From Oxalobacteraceae sp. CFBP 8761 (GTDB lineage Bacteria; Pseudomonadota; Gammaproteobacteria; Burkholderiales; Burkholderiaceae_D), in the NCBI GenBank assembly GCA_014841595.1, contig JACYUE010000005.1, positions 62,001 to 126,000 of the forward strand: a stretch of DNA of 64,000 nt, given 5' to 3'. The position numbers were made by a program, and so were the translations under genes. Every line of letters starts with the position of its first letter. Positions within the stretch are counted from its first letter, which is position 1. Below the pieces are notes generated by a model. The model searched no databases and was not told where the DNA came from. It saw nothing but the letters and a program-made list of their open reading frames with translations. This document shows positions 26,437 through 35,484 of the stretch, in pieces.

Positions 26437-28533
26437 TCAGTAGCGCCAGTGGACCGTCAGCTCGGCATGCCGCTCGTCACCCAGCAGCGACTGGCTTGGA
26501 CCGTAGCCGGTGATCGCATACAGGCGGTCGGTCAGGTTGCGCAGATTGAGCTGCACCTGCACGTTGCGGTTCACGGTCCAGCCGATCGTCGCGTCGAGTG
26601 TCGTGTACGCCGGCAGCGTCTGCGTATTGGCGTTGCTGATGAAGCGCTCGCCCACGTAACGCAGGCCAGCGCTCGTGCGCCAGCCTGCGGCGCGGTACGT
26701 CAGCCACAGGTTGGATGACAGCTTCGGCACATCGGCAGGCCGGTTGCCGGCGCGCGAGATGCTGCTTCCCGCTGCGCCCGCCTCAAGCAGCGCATCGAAT
26801 TCGGCCTTCGTGTACGCCAGATTGCCCTCGATCCGCCAGGCCTGCGCCACGCGCACACTGGCGCTGACTTCCGCACCCTGCGACGTTTGCGAACCGCCCT
26901 GCCTGGAGATGGCAGCGTTGTCCGGGTCGCGCGTGATGATGTCATCCTTCTCGATGCGGTACAGCGCCGCGGTCCATTCGGCCACGCCGCCATCCAGCAC
27001 CCCCTTGACGCCCGCCTCGACCTGGCGCGCGTCGGTGAGCTTGAAGCGGCTGTTGGCCAGGTTCATCGACAGGAGGCTCGTGACCGGGTCGCTGCCGGTG
27101 CTGAACTGGCCGTACAGCGACGTGGACGGATCCAGCTTCCAGCTTGCGCCCAGACGCACGGCGGTCGAGCGCAGCGTCGCGTTGTGATTGCCGCTTGCAG
27201 TCCGCAAGTCCTGATAATCGACCCGGTAGCGGTCATGGCGCGCACCGGCCGTGAGCAGAAGGCGCTCGTTCACGCGGTACGCGTCTTCCACGTAGAACGC
27301 GTGCGTCAGCGTGTCGGTGGCGAAGTTCGGTACGAACGCATCGGTCGCGTCGCTGAAGCTGCCCGGAGCGAAGCCGGTCGGCGCCACGGTCGACGCGCCG
27401 CCGTACGGCGCATTGTTCGTGTGCCGGAAGTTGATCGTCGAGACTTCCCAGCCTGCGACGATCTGGTTCGCGCCGTGCTGGTAACGCGCCTCCAGGCGAT
27501 TTGCGGTCTGCTCCTGATTGTGGCGGATGCCGATGTAGTCGCTGCGATCGACCACATTGCGCACCGGGTCATAGGAGTACGATTCGATATTGCGCCAGTC
27601 GCGGCGCGCCTTGAAGTACGCCAGCTCGTTGCTGATGGCAAGGTTCGGAGCCGCCTGCCAGTCCAGACGCGCAACGGCCTTGTCGTCGACGTAGCGCAGC
27701 ACGGCGTCGCCGGCGTTGTAGTTCTCGTCGCGCAGCGCTTTGGCCAGGCCACCGTTCACCAGCGGCGTACCGAAGTAGCGTACCGGTTCCTGCTCGGCGT
27801 GATCGAGTTGCGCCGACAGCGTCACACCTGGCGCCAGCGTCGTGGTCATGCTGGTCAGGATCTTGCCGTGGCGCGCTTCGCCGCGCTCGATGAAGCCGTC
27901 GCTGCGACCGGCATAGGCATCGATGCGGAATGCGCCCTGCTCGCCCAGCGCGCCGGTGGCGCCCACGCCCGCGCGCAGCGCCTGGCCACCGCCAACGCCG
28001 CCCATGACTTCAAGCGACGCTTCACGGCGCGGGGCCTTGCGCACGGCATTGATGATGGCGCCGGTCGTGCCGCTGCCATGCACCACCGACCCCGGGCCGC
28101 GCAGCACCTCGATGGTCTCGTAACCCCATGGATCGGACGGATAGGTGGCCGTGCCGGAACCGACCAGCAGGCGCTGGCCGTTTTCCAGCAGCGCGACCGA
28201 GTTGTTGCCATTGAAGCCGCGCGCCGAATAGCTGATGCCATTACCGGGCGAACTGCTGTCGGTCAGGCCGGTGGTGCGCGTTACGGCGTCCTTGACCGAC
28301 AGGTCGCCGCGCGCCGCGATCGTCGCGGCGCTGAGGGTCTCGGCACTGGCCGGCAGGTCGAGCGTGCTGATATCCAGGCGGCTGCCGGTGCTGTTGGCAC
28401 GGTCGAGCGCCAGGCCGTCGTCGCCCGCACCGGCGTGGATGGTGACGGTGGGGACGGCCTGGGCGAAGGCGCCGGTGGCGCACAGCAGGCCGATGGTGGC
28501 CGGCAGCGCGCGCAACAAGGTTGTTTTCATCAT
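26437..28533 (-). CDS. TonB-dependent receptor, siderophore-type, in the B12-riboswitch operon
   Basis: 698 residues: signal peptide (MMKTTLLRALPATIGLLCATGAFAQ), a plug with SARGFNGNNSVALLENGQR and the box IEVLRGPGSVVHGSGTTGAIINAV, then a 22-strand barrel ending in HWRY. By plug sequence it belongs to the FhuA/FhuE-like siderophore group rather than to BtuB. A second Met one codon in (28530) is an equally good start. It follows the DUF2149 gene by 5 bp and is followed by the PepSY gene, so it should be expressed under cobalamin-riboswitch control. I infer it brings in the metal chelate, corrinoid or porphyrin handled by the periplasmic CobN-like protein; the substrate is not shown by the sequence. 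Confidence 0.92.
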   Translation of the reverse strand: MMKTTLLRALPATIGLLCATGAFAQAVPTVTIHAGAGDDGLALDRANSTGSRLDISTLDLPASAETLSAATIAARGDLSVKDAVTRTTGLTDSSSPGNGISYSARGFNGNNSVALLENGQRLLVGSGTATYPSDPWGYETIEVLRGPGSVVHGSGTTGAIINAVRKAPRREASLEVMGGVGGGQALRAGVGATGALGEQGAFRIDAYAGRSDGFIERGEARHGKILTSMTTTLAPGVTLSAQLDHAEQEPVRYFGTPLVNGGLAKALRDENYNAGDAVLRYVDDKAVARLDWQAAPNLAISNELAYFKARRDWRNIESYSYDPVRNVVDRSDYIGIRHNQEQTANRLEARYQHGANQIVAGWEVSTINFRHTNNAPYGGASTVAPTGFAPGSFSDATDAFVPNFATDTLTHAFYVEDAYRVNERLLLTAGARHDRYRVDYQDLRTASGNHNATLRSTAVRLGASWKLDPSTSLYGQFSTGSDPVTSLLSMNLANSRFKLTDARQVEAGVKGVLDGGVAEWTAALYRIEKDDIITRDPDNAAISRQGGSQTSQGAEVSASVRVAQAWRIEGNLAYTKAEFDALLEAGAAGSSISRAGNRPADVPKLSSNLWLTYRAAGWRTSAGLRYVGERFISNANTQTLPAYTTLDATIGWTVNRNVQVQLNLRNLTDRLYAITGYGPSQSLLGDERHAELTVHWRY

Positions 28534-28538
28534 CTGCT

Positions 28539-28865
28539 TTATTTTTTTGCGGGGGGTTCCGTGGGCTCGATCAGCACCAGCTTGCCGGTCTTTGGATCGC
28601 GATAGACTTCGCCGACGCGGTCGTAACCGCTGCCGTCCTGCGTCACGCCGCTGGCGGGGCGCTCGATCTGCCGGCCTTTCTCGACCGGTTGCGGCGGTTT
28701 GATCGCCCCTTGCGAACCGGCGATTGCCGCGATCAGGCCGCAGGCAAAGACCAGCATCACGTCGACCAGATTGACCAGGCTCGCGCGCGGGTCTTCGTCG
28801 CTCTGGTCGAAGCGCGCGTCGAGATGGCGATACAGGCGCAGACGGCCACGTGCCGGGGCGCTCAT
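28539..28865 (-). CDS. DUF2149 protein, ExbD-like stator candidate
   Basis: 108 residues with one membrane helix near residues 30-48 and a periplasmic tail of about 55 residues. The helix opens with LVNLVDVMLVFACGL; its LVDVMLV, with Asp35 near the cytoplasmic side, is strikingly like the proton-carrying Asp helix of ExbD and TolR. Members of this family occur beside MotA/TolQ/ExbB-like proteins and CobN-like chelatases, including the last genes of the Bacteroides Hmu haem locus. Its ATG overlaps the stop of the MotA/TolQ gene (ATGA). I infer it forms a proton-driven complex with that neighbour. The tail (GEVYRDPKTGKLVLIEPTEP) is short and lacks a peptidoglycan-binding domain. Confidence 0.8.
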   Translation of the reverse strand: MSAPARGRLRLYRHLDARFDQSDEDPRASLVNLVDVMLVFACGLIAAIAGSQGAIKPPQPVEKGRQIERPASGVTQDGSGYDRVGEVYRDPKTGKLVLIEPTEPPAKK

Positions 28866-29305
28866 GCCAGCGGCTCCATCGCGTCGAGCGTCTCTTCGTA
28901 CCAGCGGCGGCGCAGCTTGCCGATCACCAGGCCGGCGATACCGGCAACGAGGCCCAGCACGGTCGCATCGAAGGCGACTGTCACGGCGCTGGCCAGCTTG
29001 GCCGGATCGCCTTCACCCAGCGCGGCCAGGCCAGGCCCGAGCGGAATGATCGTGGCCATCAGGCCGAGCATCGGCGGGATGCGCGCCAGCAGGTCGGCGC
29101 GCTCCAGGCGGTGACGGGCCAGCTTCTGCACATGCTCGACGTTGCCGGCTGCGCGCAGCCGGGCCAGCCCGTGAAAGCGCTCGCCGACGGCGATGCCCGA
29201 TTCGACCAGCGCAATGGCGCAGCCGGCCAGCAGCGCCACCAGCGAAGGCGTGAGCAGCCAGCTGACGGCATCGTGCAGCCAGGCATAGGACAAGTGATCG
29301 ATCAT
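28862..29305 (-). CDS. MotA/TolQ/ExbB-family proton channel protein
   Basis: 147 residues from ATG 29305, chosen for its AAGGAG ribosome site; an upstream Met at 29347 lies inside the CobN gene without a site. Three hydrophobic helices are seen (LLTPSLVALLAGCAIALVESGIAVG; MLGLMATIIPLGPGLAAL; DATVLGLVAGIAGLVIGKLRR), with the TolQ/ExbB pattern of a short cytoplasmic loop before helix 2. It is shorter than TolQ (about 230) but close to the family members that sit with DUF2149. It should form the channel half of a pmf-powered stator. Its stop overlaps the DUF2149 start, and its start overlaps the CobN-like stop by 4 bp. Confidence 0.85.
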   Translation of the reverse strand: MIDHLSYAWLHDAVSWLLTPSLVALLAGCAIALVESGIAVGERFHGLARLRAAGNVEHVQKLARHRLERADLLARIPPMLGLMATIIPLGPGLAALGEGDPAKLASAVTVAFDATVLGLVAGIAGLVIGKLRRRWYEETLDAMEPLA

Positions 29306-32300
29306 GAGGTACTCCTTACAGGTTGAGGGATGCTGCGGCCGCGCCACAGGCCGAGCGCAAACAGGGCAAAGCAGGCGGCGAGAATGATCAGGACCTGCAC
29401 GATGCGCAGGCCAGGGAGCGGCGCGGGTTCGGGTGGTTGGTTGAGTTCATAGGCGCGCATGGCTGGCGGGGCCGCCGGTGCGGGAGCAGCAGGCGCCTGG
29501 CCCTGCTGCGCGTCAGTGCGTGGCGGCGCTTGCTGAGTCGCCGCCGCTGCCGGGGCGCCAGCAGGCGCCGGAACCGCAAGCGCCGGCAGCATCTCGCCGC
29601 GCGCCTTTGCCAGCGTGACGCCAAGCTGCTGCGCGTCACCGCGATCGAGTTGCGGCGCCAGCCAGCCCCACATCGGGTGATCGGGCGACGTGTGGCCGCT
29701 GCCAGGCAAGCCGTTGGCCGCCACCAGGCGCGCCAGCTCACCACCCATCGTGCGGATCGTTTCCGGGTCGGTCTTCCAGAAGCCTTTTTCGGCCGCCACC
29801 ATGAACACGGCCAGCATGTGCGCCTTGACGTGCGCGTTGTGGCGCTGGCCCAGAAATTCGGGCAGTCCGAGCTTGTGCGCATCGTCGAAGTAGACGGCCT
29901 TGACTTCGTCCCAGGCCCAGTTCTTCACGAGGTCCGGCCGTGTGACCTGCCAGCCCCACAGGTTCTCGATGAATTCCTGGCCCATCGTGCGTGCGCCCGA
30001 GTAGCCGTTGTCCATCAATGGGCGCAGCCACGCGGGGTTCAAAAAGCGCCCGCGCAATTCGCCCAGCAGCGCAGTGGCCAGCGGCTCGACATCGGCCTGG
30101 CCCGGTCGTCCGTGCTGCAGGATCAATGCGTCCGGCACGCGGCCGGTGCGCGTCTCGACGGCCAGCGACAGGCCGCCCAGGTAGTCGAAGGCGTCATTGT
30201 TGTCGAGCAGGCCGTACAGATTGCTGGCGCGGCCGTGGTAGGTGCGGTGGATGCCGTCCAGCGCCACGTCGAACGCGCGGTGCTGCGCGTCGCCATCGGC
30301 ATCCAGGCCGTATGCGTGCCCCATGCGGTTGCGGTAAGCGCGGCCGATTTCCTCGCGCTCGCGCCAGGCGCCCGAGCGTTCGGTCAGGCGGTTCACGCCC
30401 GTGCCGTACGCGCCCGGTGCATCGCCGAACACGCGCAGCGCGGCGCCCTGCCCCGCTTCGATGGTCGATGCACCGCCGGCAACCAGCGCGCGCTGGCGCA
30501 CCAGCCATTCGCGCGCGACCCGGTTATCCTGCACGGCCTCAAGGCCCCAGGCGACGCCCTGGAGCGGCGCCAGAGCGGCTTGCAAGGCTTCGCGCAGGGT
30601 CGGGTCCTGGCGCGCCATCGTCTCGGCGGATGCCGCCAGCGCCAGCCGGCCGGCCCGGTCGATCAGGCGAATCAGGTTCGGGTACAGGTCGCGGAACAGC
30701 CCGGACGTGGTCACCAGCGCATCGCGCCGCACGGCGCCCGGCACCAGGCGCACATCGGTGACGATGCCGCGCGCATTCCAGACCGGTTCGGCGCCCATCA
30801 TGGCCAGCGCGAAGCCGACCATCACGCCTTCATCGCGCACGGCGTCCGACGCCCACAGGATGATGCCTTCGCTGCCCCGCTCCCGCGCGGCGTCACCCTT
30901 GCTGCGTGCCATCGCCTTGGCCGCCATCTTTTGCGCCAGCCCGAAACCCAGGCGCGTGGGCAGGATGTCGCCATCGACCGCGTGGAAGTTGCGGCCCGTC
31001 GGCAGCGCCTCGGGCGAGCGCAGAGGATCGTTACCCTTGCCCGGCTCGATGTAGCGGCCATCCAGGCCAGCCAGCAAACCCGCCATTTCGCGTCGCGGCG
31101 AGTCGCGCAGCTTGTCGGCGATGGACGGATCATCGATGCCGCTCTTGGTCATCGAATCGAGCATCAGGTCGAGGGACTTCTGGTCCCACGGCCGGCCAAA
31201 CACGTGCAGGCCGAACGGCATGAATTTTTCTTGCAGCTTGGTCAGGTAGTGGCCAACCTCGTGCGCCAGCAAATCGTCGTCGGCAGCGTCGAAGCCGATG
31301 CCGCGCACTTCGAGCACGTCGGACATCGACGCTTCGAGTTCGGCGCGCAGGTTCAGCGCCACGACGCGCTCGCGCATCAGTTGCGCGGCCTGCGTCTTGA
31401 GTGACTCGGACGACGCAGCTTCGAAACTCTCGACGATCTGGCGCAGCGACAGCAGCTCGTCGTACAGCGGCGTCGTCGCCAGCGGGGGCGTCAGGTGGTC
31501 GACGATGATCGCCAGGCCGCGGCGCTTGGCCTGCGTGCCCTCGCCCACGCCATCAACGATGTACGGGTAGATGCCCGGCAGGTCGCCCGCGATCAGGCTG
31601 GGATAATCGTCGCTCGACAGGCCCACGGCTTTACCGGGCAGGAATTCAAAGGTCGAGTGGCGCCCCACGTGCACGACGGCGTCAGCCTTGAAGCGGTCGC
31701 GTATCCAGTGGTAGAAGGCCAGGTACTGGTGCGGCGGCGTGATGCTGGTATTCGCGTGCAGCAGTTCTTCATCGACTTCCCAGCCGCGCGGCGGCTGCGG
31801 GCCAATAAACACATTGCCGAACCTAAGGCCCGGCACCAGCAGCTTGCCGCTGTCGACCATTACCTTGCCCGGCGCCGGGCCCCAGCCGCGCATGCCTTCG
31901 ATGCCGTAGCCGATCAGGCGCCGGTACAGTGGCGCGAGCGCCTTGCACGGACTGGGTTTACTGTCATCGAGACAGGCGCGGTAGCCGTCTTCGAGCGCAT
32001 TCAGGTCGCGCGTGGCCTGCACGCGCTGTGGATGGTCGACACCCTCGACCAGGTGCAGCAATTCCTTGATGATCGTCTCGGCCTGCTTGCGGCCCGGCGC
32101 ACGCTCGCCCTGCGCTTCGGCGTCCAGCACGTCGGCATGCAGGCGGCCCAGCATGCCGTCCTTCATTTCGCCCTGCACGCGCGGTGCAAGCGTCGCGAAC
32201 CAGCGCGCATAGTCGGCGGCGCTGACGCTATTGACGGTGGCGCTCATTTCGCGCAGCGCGGCGCGGTCTTCGGGCAGGTTCACACCGTGCGCCATGATCA

Positions 32301-33684
32301 TGTCGAGCAGCGCTTCGGGCGTGGCCGGCAGATCGCCGACCGTGTAGCCAGCCGCCTTTAGTGCATGCAGCATGTCGAACAGCGACGCCGGCACGTTCAG
32401 GTTGTCGGCGCCGATATTCTGGCGGCCCGGCGGGTGGTTGTAATAGACCATCGCGATGCGCTTGTCGGCATTGCGCTTGGCACGCAGCGCCAGCCAGCGG
32501 CTCACGCGCGCCGTCATGCGATCGACTTCGGCCGGCAGCAGCACCGGCGGGCGGTTCTCGATGCCGGTCAGGCGGTCGCGCTGCGACTGGCCCAGCGCCG
32601 CCACCACCATCGGCTGACCGATGCCCTGCAGTTCGGGCAGCGCGACGCGGTACTGCACCGAATCCGGCGGCAGCCCATCGGGCGAAAGCTGCCACTGAAT
32701 GGCAGTGCGGTCCGACAGGCGGATCGCCTTGAACACGGGGATATCGAGGCGTTTGAAGGCTTCGCTGACGACTTCGCGCCCTTCGGCGGCGCCGACGACG
32801 AAGTCCTGCAGCACCACCAGCGCTGCAGGCTTCGCTGGCGCGATCAGCTCCGGCAGGCGCACCAGCGCTTCGCGCGAAGCGCCGCCCCAGCGCGTGAGCA
32901 GCTGCACGCAGGCCTGGCCCTGTTCTTCGATGCGGCGGCACAGCGCGGCCGGCACCATGCCATCCATGTTCGCCAGGTCGAGCACGACGACGGTCGGGCG
33001 GTCCTTCAGGCCGAGTTTTGCGGCGTTGCCCCAGGCGGCAGCATCCTGCAGCTCGTTCTGGCCGACGCGCAGGCGCAGTGTTGGCTCGGGCAGCGGGGCG
33101 CCGAGCGCTGTCGATGGATGCAGCAGGTGGGCGATGAGAGCCGTGGTGTTGTCCACGCCGCCCGCTTGCCAGACGCGCCGCGCCGCGAGCCAGTGGCGCG
33201 CGGCGGGATTGGCCTCTGCCGCCTGCAGCGCGGCGGGCGCCGGCGCTTCGGCCGCCAGTTCGCGCAGCAGCTCGGGCGCGAAGCCGGCCAGGCTGCCTTG
33301 CGCCGCGCGCGTCATCAGGTTCAGGCTTGCTTCGCCATTGAAGGCCAGCACCGCGGTGCCTGGCTTGGCGTGGCGCGCCAGCGCATCCTTCATGCGGCGC
33401 GCCGGATCGCCGAACAGCGACACCGCCAGCACCGTGTCGGCGCCGGCGATCCATTGGCCCACCTCGCGTTCACTCGCGGCCATCAACTGGGCCGGCGTGC
33501 GTAACTGAATCCGGTCGCGCGGGTGGCTGGCCAGGTGGCGGTGGGCGGCCTCGATCGCGCCCGGCGCGGCGCGCTCGGTGACCACGGCAAACATGGTGGC
33601 GGCGTGGCTGTGGGCGCAGGCAAGCAGGGACGCGAGCAGAAGCACCAGCGCAGTACAGGCGCGGGCAAGCGAAGCAGTGTTCAT
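29302..33684 (-). CDS. cobN: Exported, membrane-anchored CobN-like chelatase (HmuS-like)
   Basis: 1460 residues, close to CobN and ChlH in length, but with a signal peptide (MNTASLARACTALVLLLASLLACAHSHA) and a C-terminal anchor (VQVLIILAACFALFALGLW, about 1428-1447) after a Pro/Ala-rich linker. CobN blocks are present: GRHSTFEFLPGK near residue 670, YIVDGVGEGTQAKRRG soon after, WASDAVRDEGVMVGF and VTTSGLFRDLYPNLIRLIDRAG near 1000, and QEFIENLWGWQVT near 1240. CobN normally inserts cobalt into hydrogenobyrinate diamide in the cytoplasm with CobST ATPase; neither is nearby, and this protein should face the periplasm. The closest known plan is Bacteroides HmuS, linked to metal removal from haem. 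A cobalamin riboswitch lies upstream. Insertion or removal of cobalt or iron cannot be decided from the sequence. Confidence 0.9.
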   Translation of the reverse strand: MNTASLARACTALVLLLASLLACAHSHAATMFAVVTERAAPGAIEAAHRHLASHPRDRIQLRTPAQLMAASEREVGQWIAGADTVLAVSLFGDPARRMKDALARHAKPGTAVLAFNGEASLNLMTRAAQGSLAGFAPELLRELAAEAPAPAALQAAEANPAARHWLAARRVWQAGGVDNTTALIAHLLHPSTALGAPLPEPTLRLRVGQNELQDAAAWGNAAKLGLKDRPTVVVLDLANMDGMVPAALCRRIEEQGQACVQLLTRWGGASREALVRLPELIAPAKPAALVVLQDFVVGAAEGREVVSEAFKRLDIPVFKAIRLSDRTAIQWQLSPDGLPPDSVQYRVALPELQGIGQPMVVAALGQSQRDRLTGIENRPPVLLPAEVDRMTARVSRWLALRAKRNADKRIAMVYYNHPPGRQNIGADNLNVPASLFDMLHALKAAGYTVGDLPATPEALLDMIMAHGVNLPEDRAALREMSATVNSVSAADYARWFATLAPRVQGEMKDGMLGRLHADVLDAEAQGERAPGRKQAETIIKELLHLVEGVDHPQRVQATRDLNALEDGYRACLDDSKPSPCKALAPLYRRLIGYGIEGMRGWGPAPGKVMVDSGKLLVPGLRFGNVFIGPQPPRGWEVDEELLHANTSITPPHQYLAFYHWIRDRFKADAVVHVGRHSTFEFLPGKAVGLSSDDYPSLIAGDLPGIYPYIVDGVGEGTQAKRRGLAIIVDHLTPPLATTPLYDELLSLRQIVESFEAASSESLKTQAAQLMRERVVALNLRAELEASMSDVLEVRGIGFDAADDDLLAHEVGHYLTKLQEKFMPFGLHVFGRPWDQKSLDLMLDSMTKSGIDDPSIADKLRDSPRREMAGLLAGLDGRYIEPGKGNDPLRSPEALPTGRNFHAVDGDILPTRLGFGLAQKMAAKAMARSKGDAARERGSEGIILWASDAVRDEGVMVGFALAMMGAEPVWNARGIVTDVRLVPGAVRRDALVTTSGLFRDLYPNLIRLIDRAGRLALAASAETMARQDPTLREALQAALAPLQGVAWGLEAVQDNRVAREWLVRQRALVAGGASTIEAGQGAALRVFGDAPGAYGTGVNRLTERSGAWREREEIGRAYRNRMGHAYGLDADGDAQHRAFDVALDGIHRTYHGRASNLYGLLDNNDAFDYLGGLSLAVETRTGRVPDALILQHGRPGQADVEPLATALLGELRGRFLNPAWLRPLMDNGYSGARTMGQEFIENLWGWQVTRPDLVKNWAWDEVKAVYFDDAHKLGLPEFLGQRHNAHVKAHMLAVFMVAAEKGFWKTDPETIRTMGGELARLVAANGLPGSGHTSPDHPMWGWLAPQLDRGDAQQLGVTLAKARGEMLPALAVPAPAGAPAAAATQQAPPRTDAQQGQAPAAPAPAAPPAMRAYELNQPPEPAPLPGLRIVQVLIILAACFALFALGLWRGRSIPQPVRSTS

Positions 33685-33705
33685 GTGAACGTCGACCTTT
33701 CAGCT

Positions 33706-33721
33706 GCGCGCCAGGGCGCGC
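33706..33721 (-). promoter_or_regulatory. Hairpin next to the cobN-like ribosome site
   Basis: On the minus strand a perfect 6-bp GCGCGC/GCGCGC stem with a four-base loop ends a few bases before the GAAAGG that probably serves as ribosome site for the CobN-like gene. It could be part of the riboswitch expression platform controlling translation. No intrinsic terminator is clear between the aptamer and the gene; a T-run on the minus strand near 33812-33817 lacks a strong stem in front. Confidence 0.35.
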
Positions 33722-33867
33722 ATGACAACGGGCAGACGTCTTCCTTCCACGCTGGACGCAGCAAGCCATGCGCACGCGCGCACGAACGCTGACGCGACCG
33801 CGATGGCAACAAAAAAGGAACGACGAACTACCAACAGGCACGCCCACACCCCGGGACGTACGCGATG

Positions 33868-34064
33868 CATCGTGACTGGCCGGTCTTCTGGCTTGCCGTC
33901 ATCCTTCCCGGGTCCTGCCTTCCCGTGCACGGGGCACAGTGGCGTTCGACGAGGGTCGTCAGGCATACAGCAGCGGGGGCTGCGCCGGACTGGCGTGCGA
34001 TGGATTCGCACACGTCACCGGCTTCCCGTTTCACCTTCCTGCAGACGAGCAGGACGGCACCATT
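33868..34064 (-). ncRNA. Cobalamin riboswitch
   Basis: On the minus strand the conserved aptamer blocks appear in the right order: GGTGAAACGGGAAGCCGGTG, then the CAGCCCCCGC core followed by TGCTGTATG, then GAACGCCACTGTG (B12 box), GGGAAGGC, and the closing AAGCCAGAAGACCGGCC. It lies about 185 bp upstream of the CobN-like gene on the same strand, so adenosyl- or methylcobalamin should shut down the whole operon (chelatase, MotA/TolQ, DUF2149, TonB receptor, PepSY). The ends are approximate because I could not fold the P1 stem. Confidence 0.93.
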
Positions 34065-34188
34065 CACTTGATTGGGCGCGATTCTACAGCCAGGGTGCGT
34101 CACTGTCACCGCATTCTTTGGCCTCTAGCCTAGAATGGCGGTATCGTCCGGCCAGGCCGGCACCCACTACTTCTTCGCGACCGTTCAC

Positions 34189-35451
34189 ATGATCACACGA
34201 CAAGACTGCCTGGCCCTCGACGCGGCCGACCCGCTGGCGCCCCAGCGCAATGCCTTCGCGCTGCCGGACGGCGTGATTTACCTCGATGGCAATTCGCTCG
34301 GCGCCCGCCCCCGCGCGGCCCTGCAACGCGCGCAGGACGTGATCGCCGCCGAATGGGGCAATGACCTGATCCGCAGCTGGAACACGGCCGGCTGGTACGA
34401 CCTGCCGCAGCGCCTGGGCACCCTGATCGCGCCGCTGATCGGCGCCGCGGCCGATGAAGTGGTGGTCACCGATTCCACCTCGGTGAACCTGTTCAAGGCG
34501 CTGGCCGCGTCGCTCAAGATGCAGGCCGACGCGCCGGCGCACGCCGCCCGCCGCATCATCCTCACCGAGCGCGACAACTTCCCGAGCGACATCTACATGG
34601 CCGAAGGCCTGATCGGCTGGCTCGAGCGCGGTTACGAGCTGCGCCTGCTCGACAGCTGGGCCGACCTGCCCGCTGCTCTGGAAGGCGACGCCGGCGCCCA
34701 GGTGGCGGTCGTGATGCTCACGCACGTGAACTACCGCACCGGGCGCATGCTCGACATGAAGACGATCACGGCGCAGATCCACGCCGCCGGCGCGCTGGCG
34801 ATCTGGGACCTGGCCCATTCGGCCGGCGCCGTTGAGGTCGACCTGAATGGCGCGCAGGCCGACTTCGCGGTGGGCTGCACCTACAAATTCCTCAATGGCG
34901 GGCCGGGCGCACCAGCGTTCATCTGGGTGCCACAGCGCCATCACGCGCAGTTCACGCAGCCGCTCACCGGTTGGTGGGCGCACCGCCAGCCGTTCGCGAT
35001 GCAGCCGGCGTTCGCGCCGGTGGCCGGCATCAAGCGCGCGATGTGCGGCACGCAGCCGGTGGTGGCGCTGGCGCTGATCGAATGCGGACTGGCCGTATTC
35101 CAGGACGTGACCATGGCGGCGCTGCGCAAGAAGTCGCTCGCGCTGTCGGACCTGTTCCTGGCGCTGCTCGAACAGGAATGCGCCGCGCATCCGCTGGAGC
35201 TGATCACGCCGCGCAATCACGCAGACCGTGGCAGCCAGGTGAGCGTGACGCATCCGCACGGCTACGCGGTGATGCAGGCCCTGATCGCGCGCGGCGTGAT
35301 CGGCGACTACCGCGAGCCGCAGGTGATGCGCTTTGGTTTCACGCCGCTGTACACGGGGTATGACGATGTATGGCAGGCGGTGATGGTGCTCAAGGATATC
35401 CTGGACCGCAGCGACTATCAGGTCGATGCCAAGCGCACTGCGGTGACCTGA
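34189..35451 (+). CDS. kynU: Kynureninase
   Basis: 420 residues from ATG 34189, matching the usual 416-420 of bacterial kynureninases; an upstream Met at 34135 would add a non-conserved stretch. PLP-fold type I signatures are seen: [14 protein letters not shown] near the N-terminus, [16 protein letters not shown] (Asp and His that contact PLP) near residue 205, and [17 protein letters not shown] with the PLP lysine near residue 230. It splits kynurenine or 3-hydroxykynurenine to anthranilate or 3-hydroxyanthranilate plus alanine. kynA follows after 33 bp. No kynB formamidase is adjacent, although kynBUA is the common order in Burkholderiales. Confidence 0.95.
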   Translation: MITRQDCLALDAADPLAPQRNAFALPDGVIYLDGNSLGARPRAALQRAQDVIAAEWGNDLIRSWNTAGWYDLPQRLGTLIAPLIGAAADEVVVTDSTSVNLFKALAASLKMQADAPAHAARRIILTERDNFPSDIYMAEGLIGWLERGYELRLLDSWADLPAALEGDAGAQVAVVMLTHVNYRTGRMLDMKTITAQIHAAGALAIWDLAHSAGAVEVDLNGAQADFAVGCTYKFLNGGPGAPAFIWVPQRHHAQFTQPLTGWWAHRQPFAMQPAFAPVAGIKRAMCGTQPVVALALIECGLAVFQDVTMAALRKKSLALSDLFLALLEQECAAHPLELITPRNHADRGSQVSVTHPHGYAVMQALIARGVIGDYREPQVMRFGFTPLYTGYDDVWQAVMVLKDILDRSDYQVDAKRTAVT

Positions 35452-35484
35452 GCGATTCTCGGTCAATTCTCAAGAGAGGACACG

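Larger units (their letters stand above)
33685..34188. other. Intergenic region between the CobN-like gene and kynU
   Basis: This 504-bp divergent region holds the cobalamin riboswitch (33868-34064, minus strand), its expression platform down to 33685, and, at the right end, whatever promoter drives kynU. I saw no supported gene in it. A GC hairpin lies near the CobN-like start. Confidence 0.7.

Noticed and set aside
29323..31404. A 693-codon plus-strand frame opposite the CobN-like gene
   Set aside because: It is a shadow of the CobN-like gene; no ribosome site or family resemblance.
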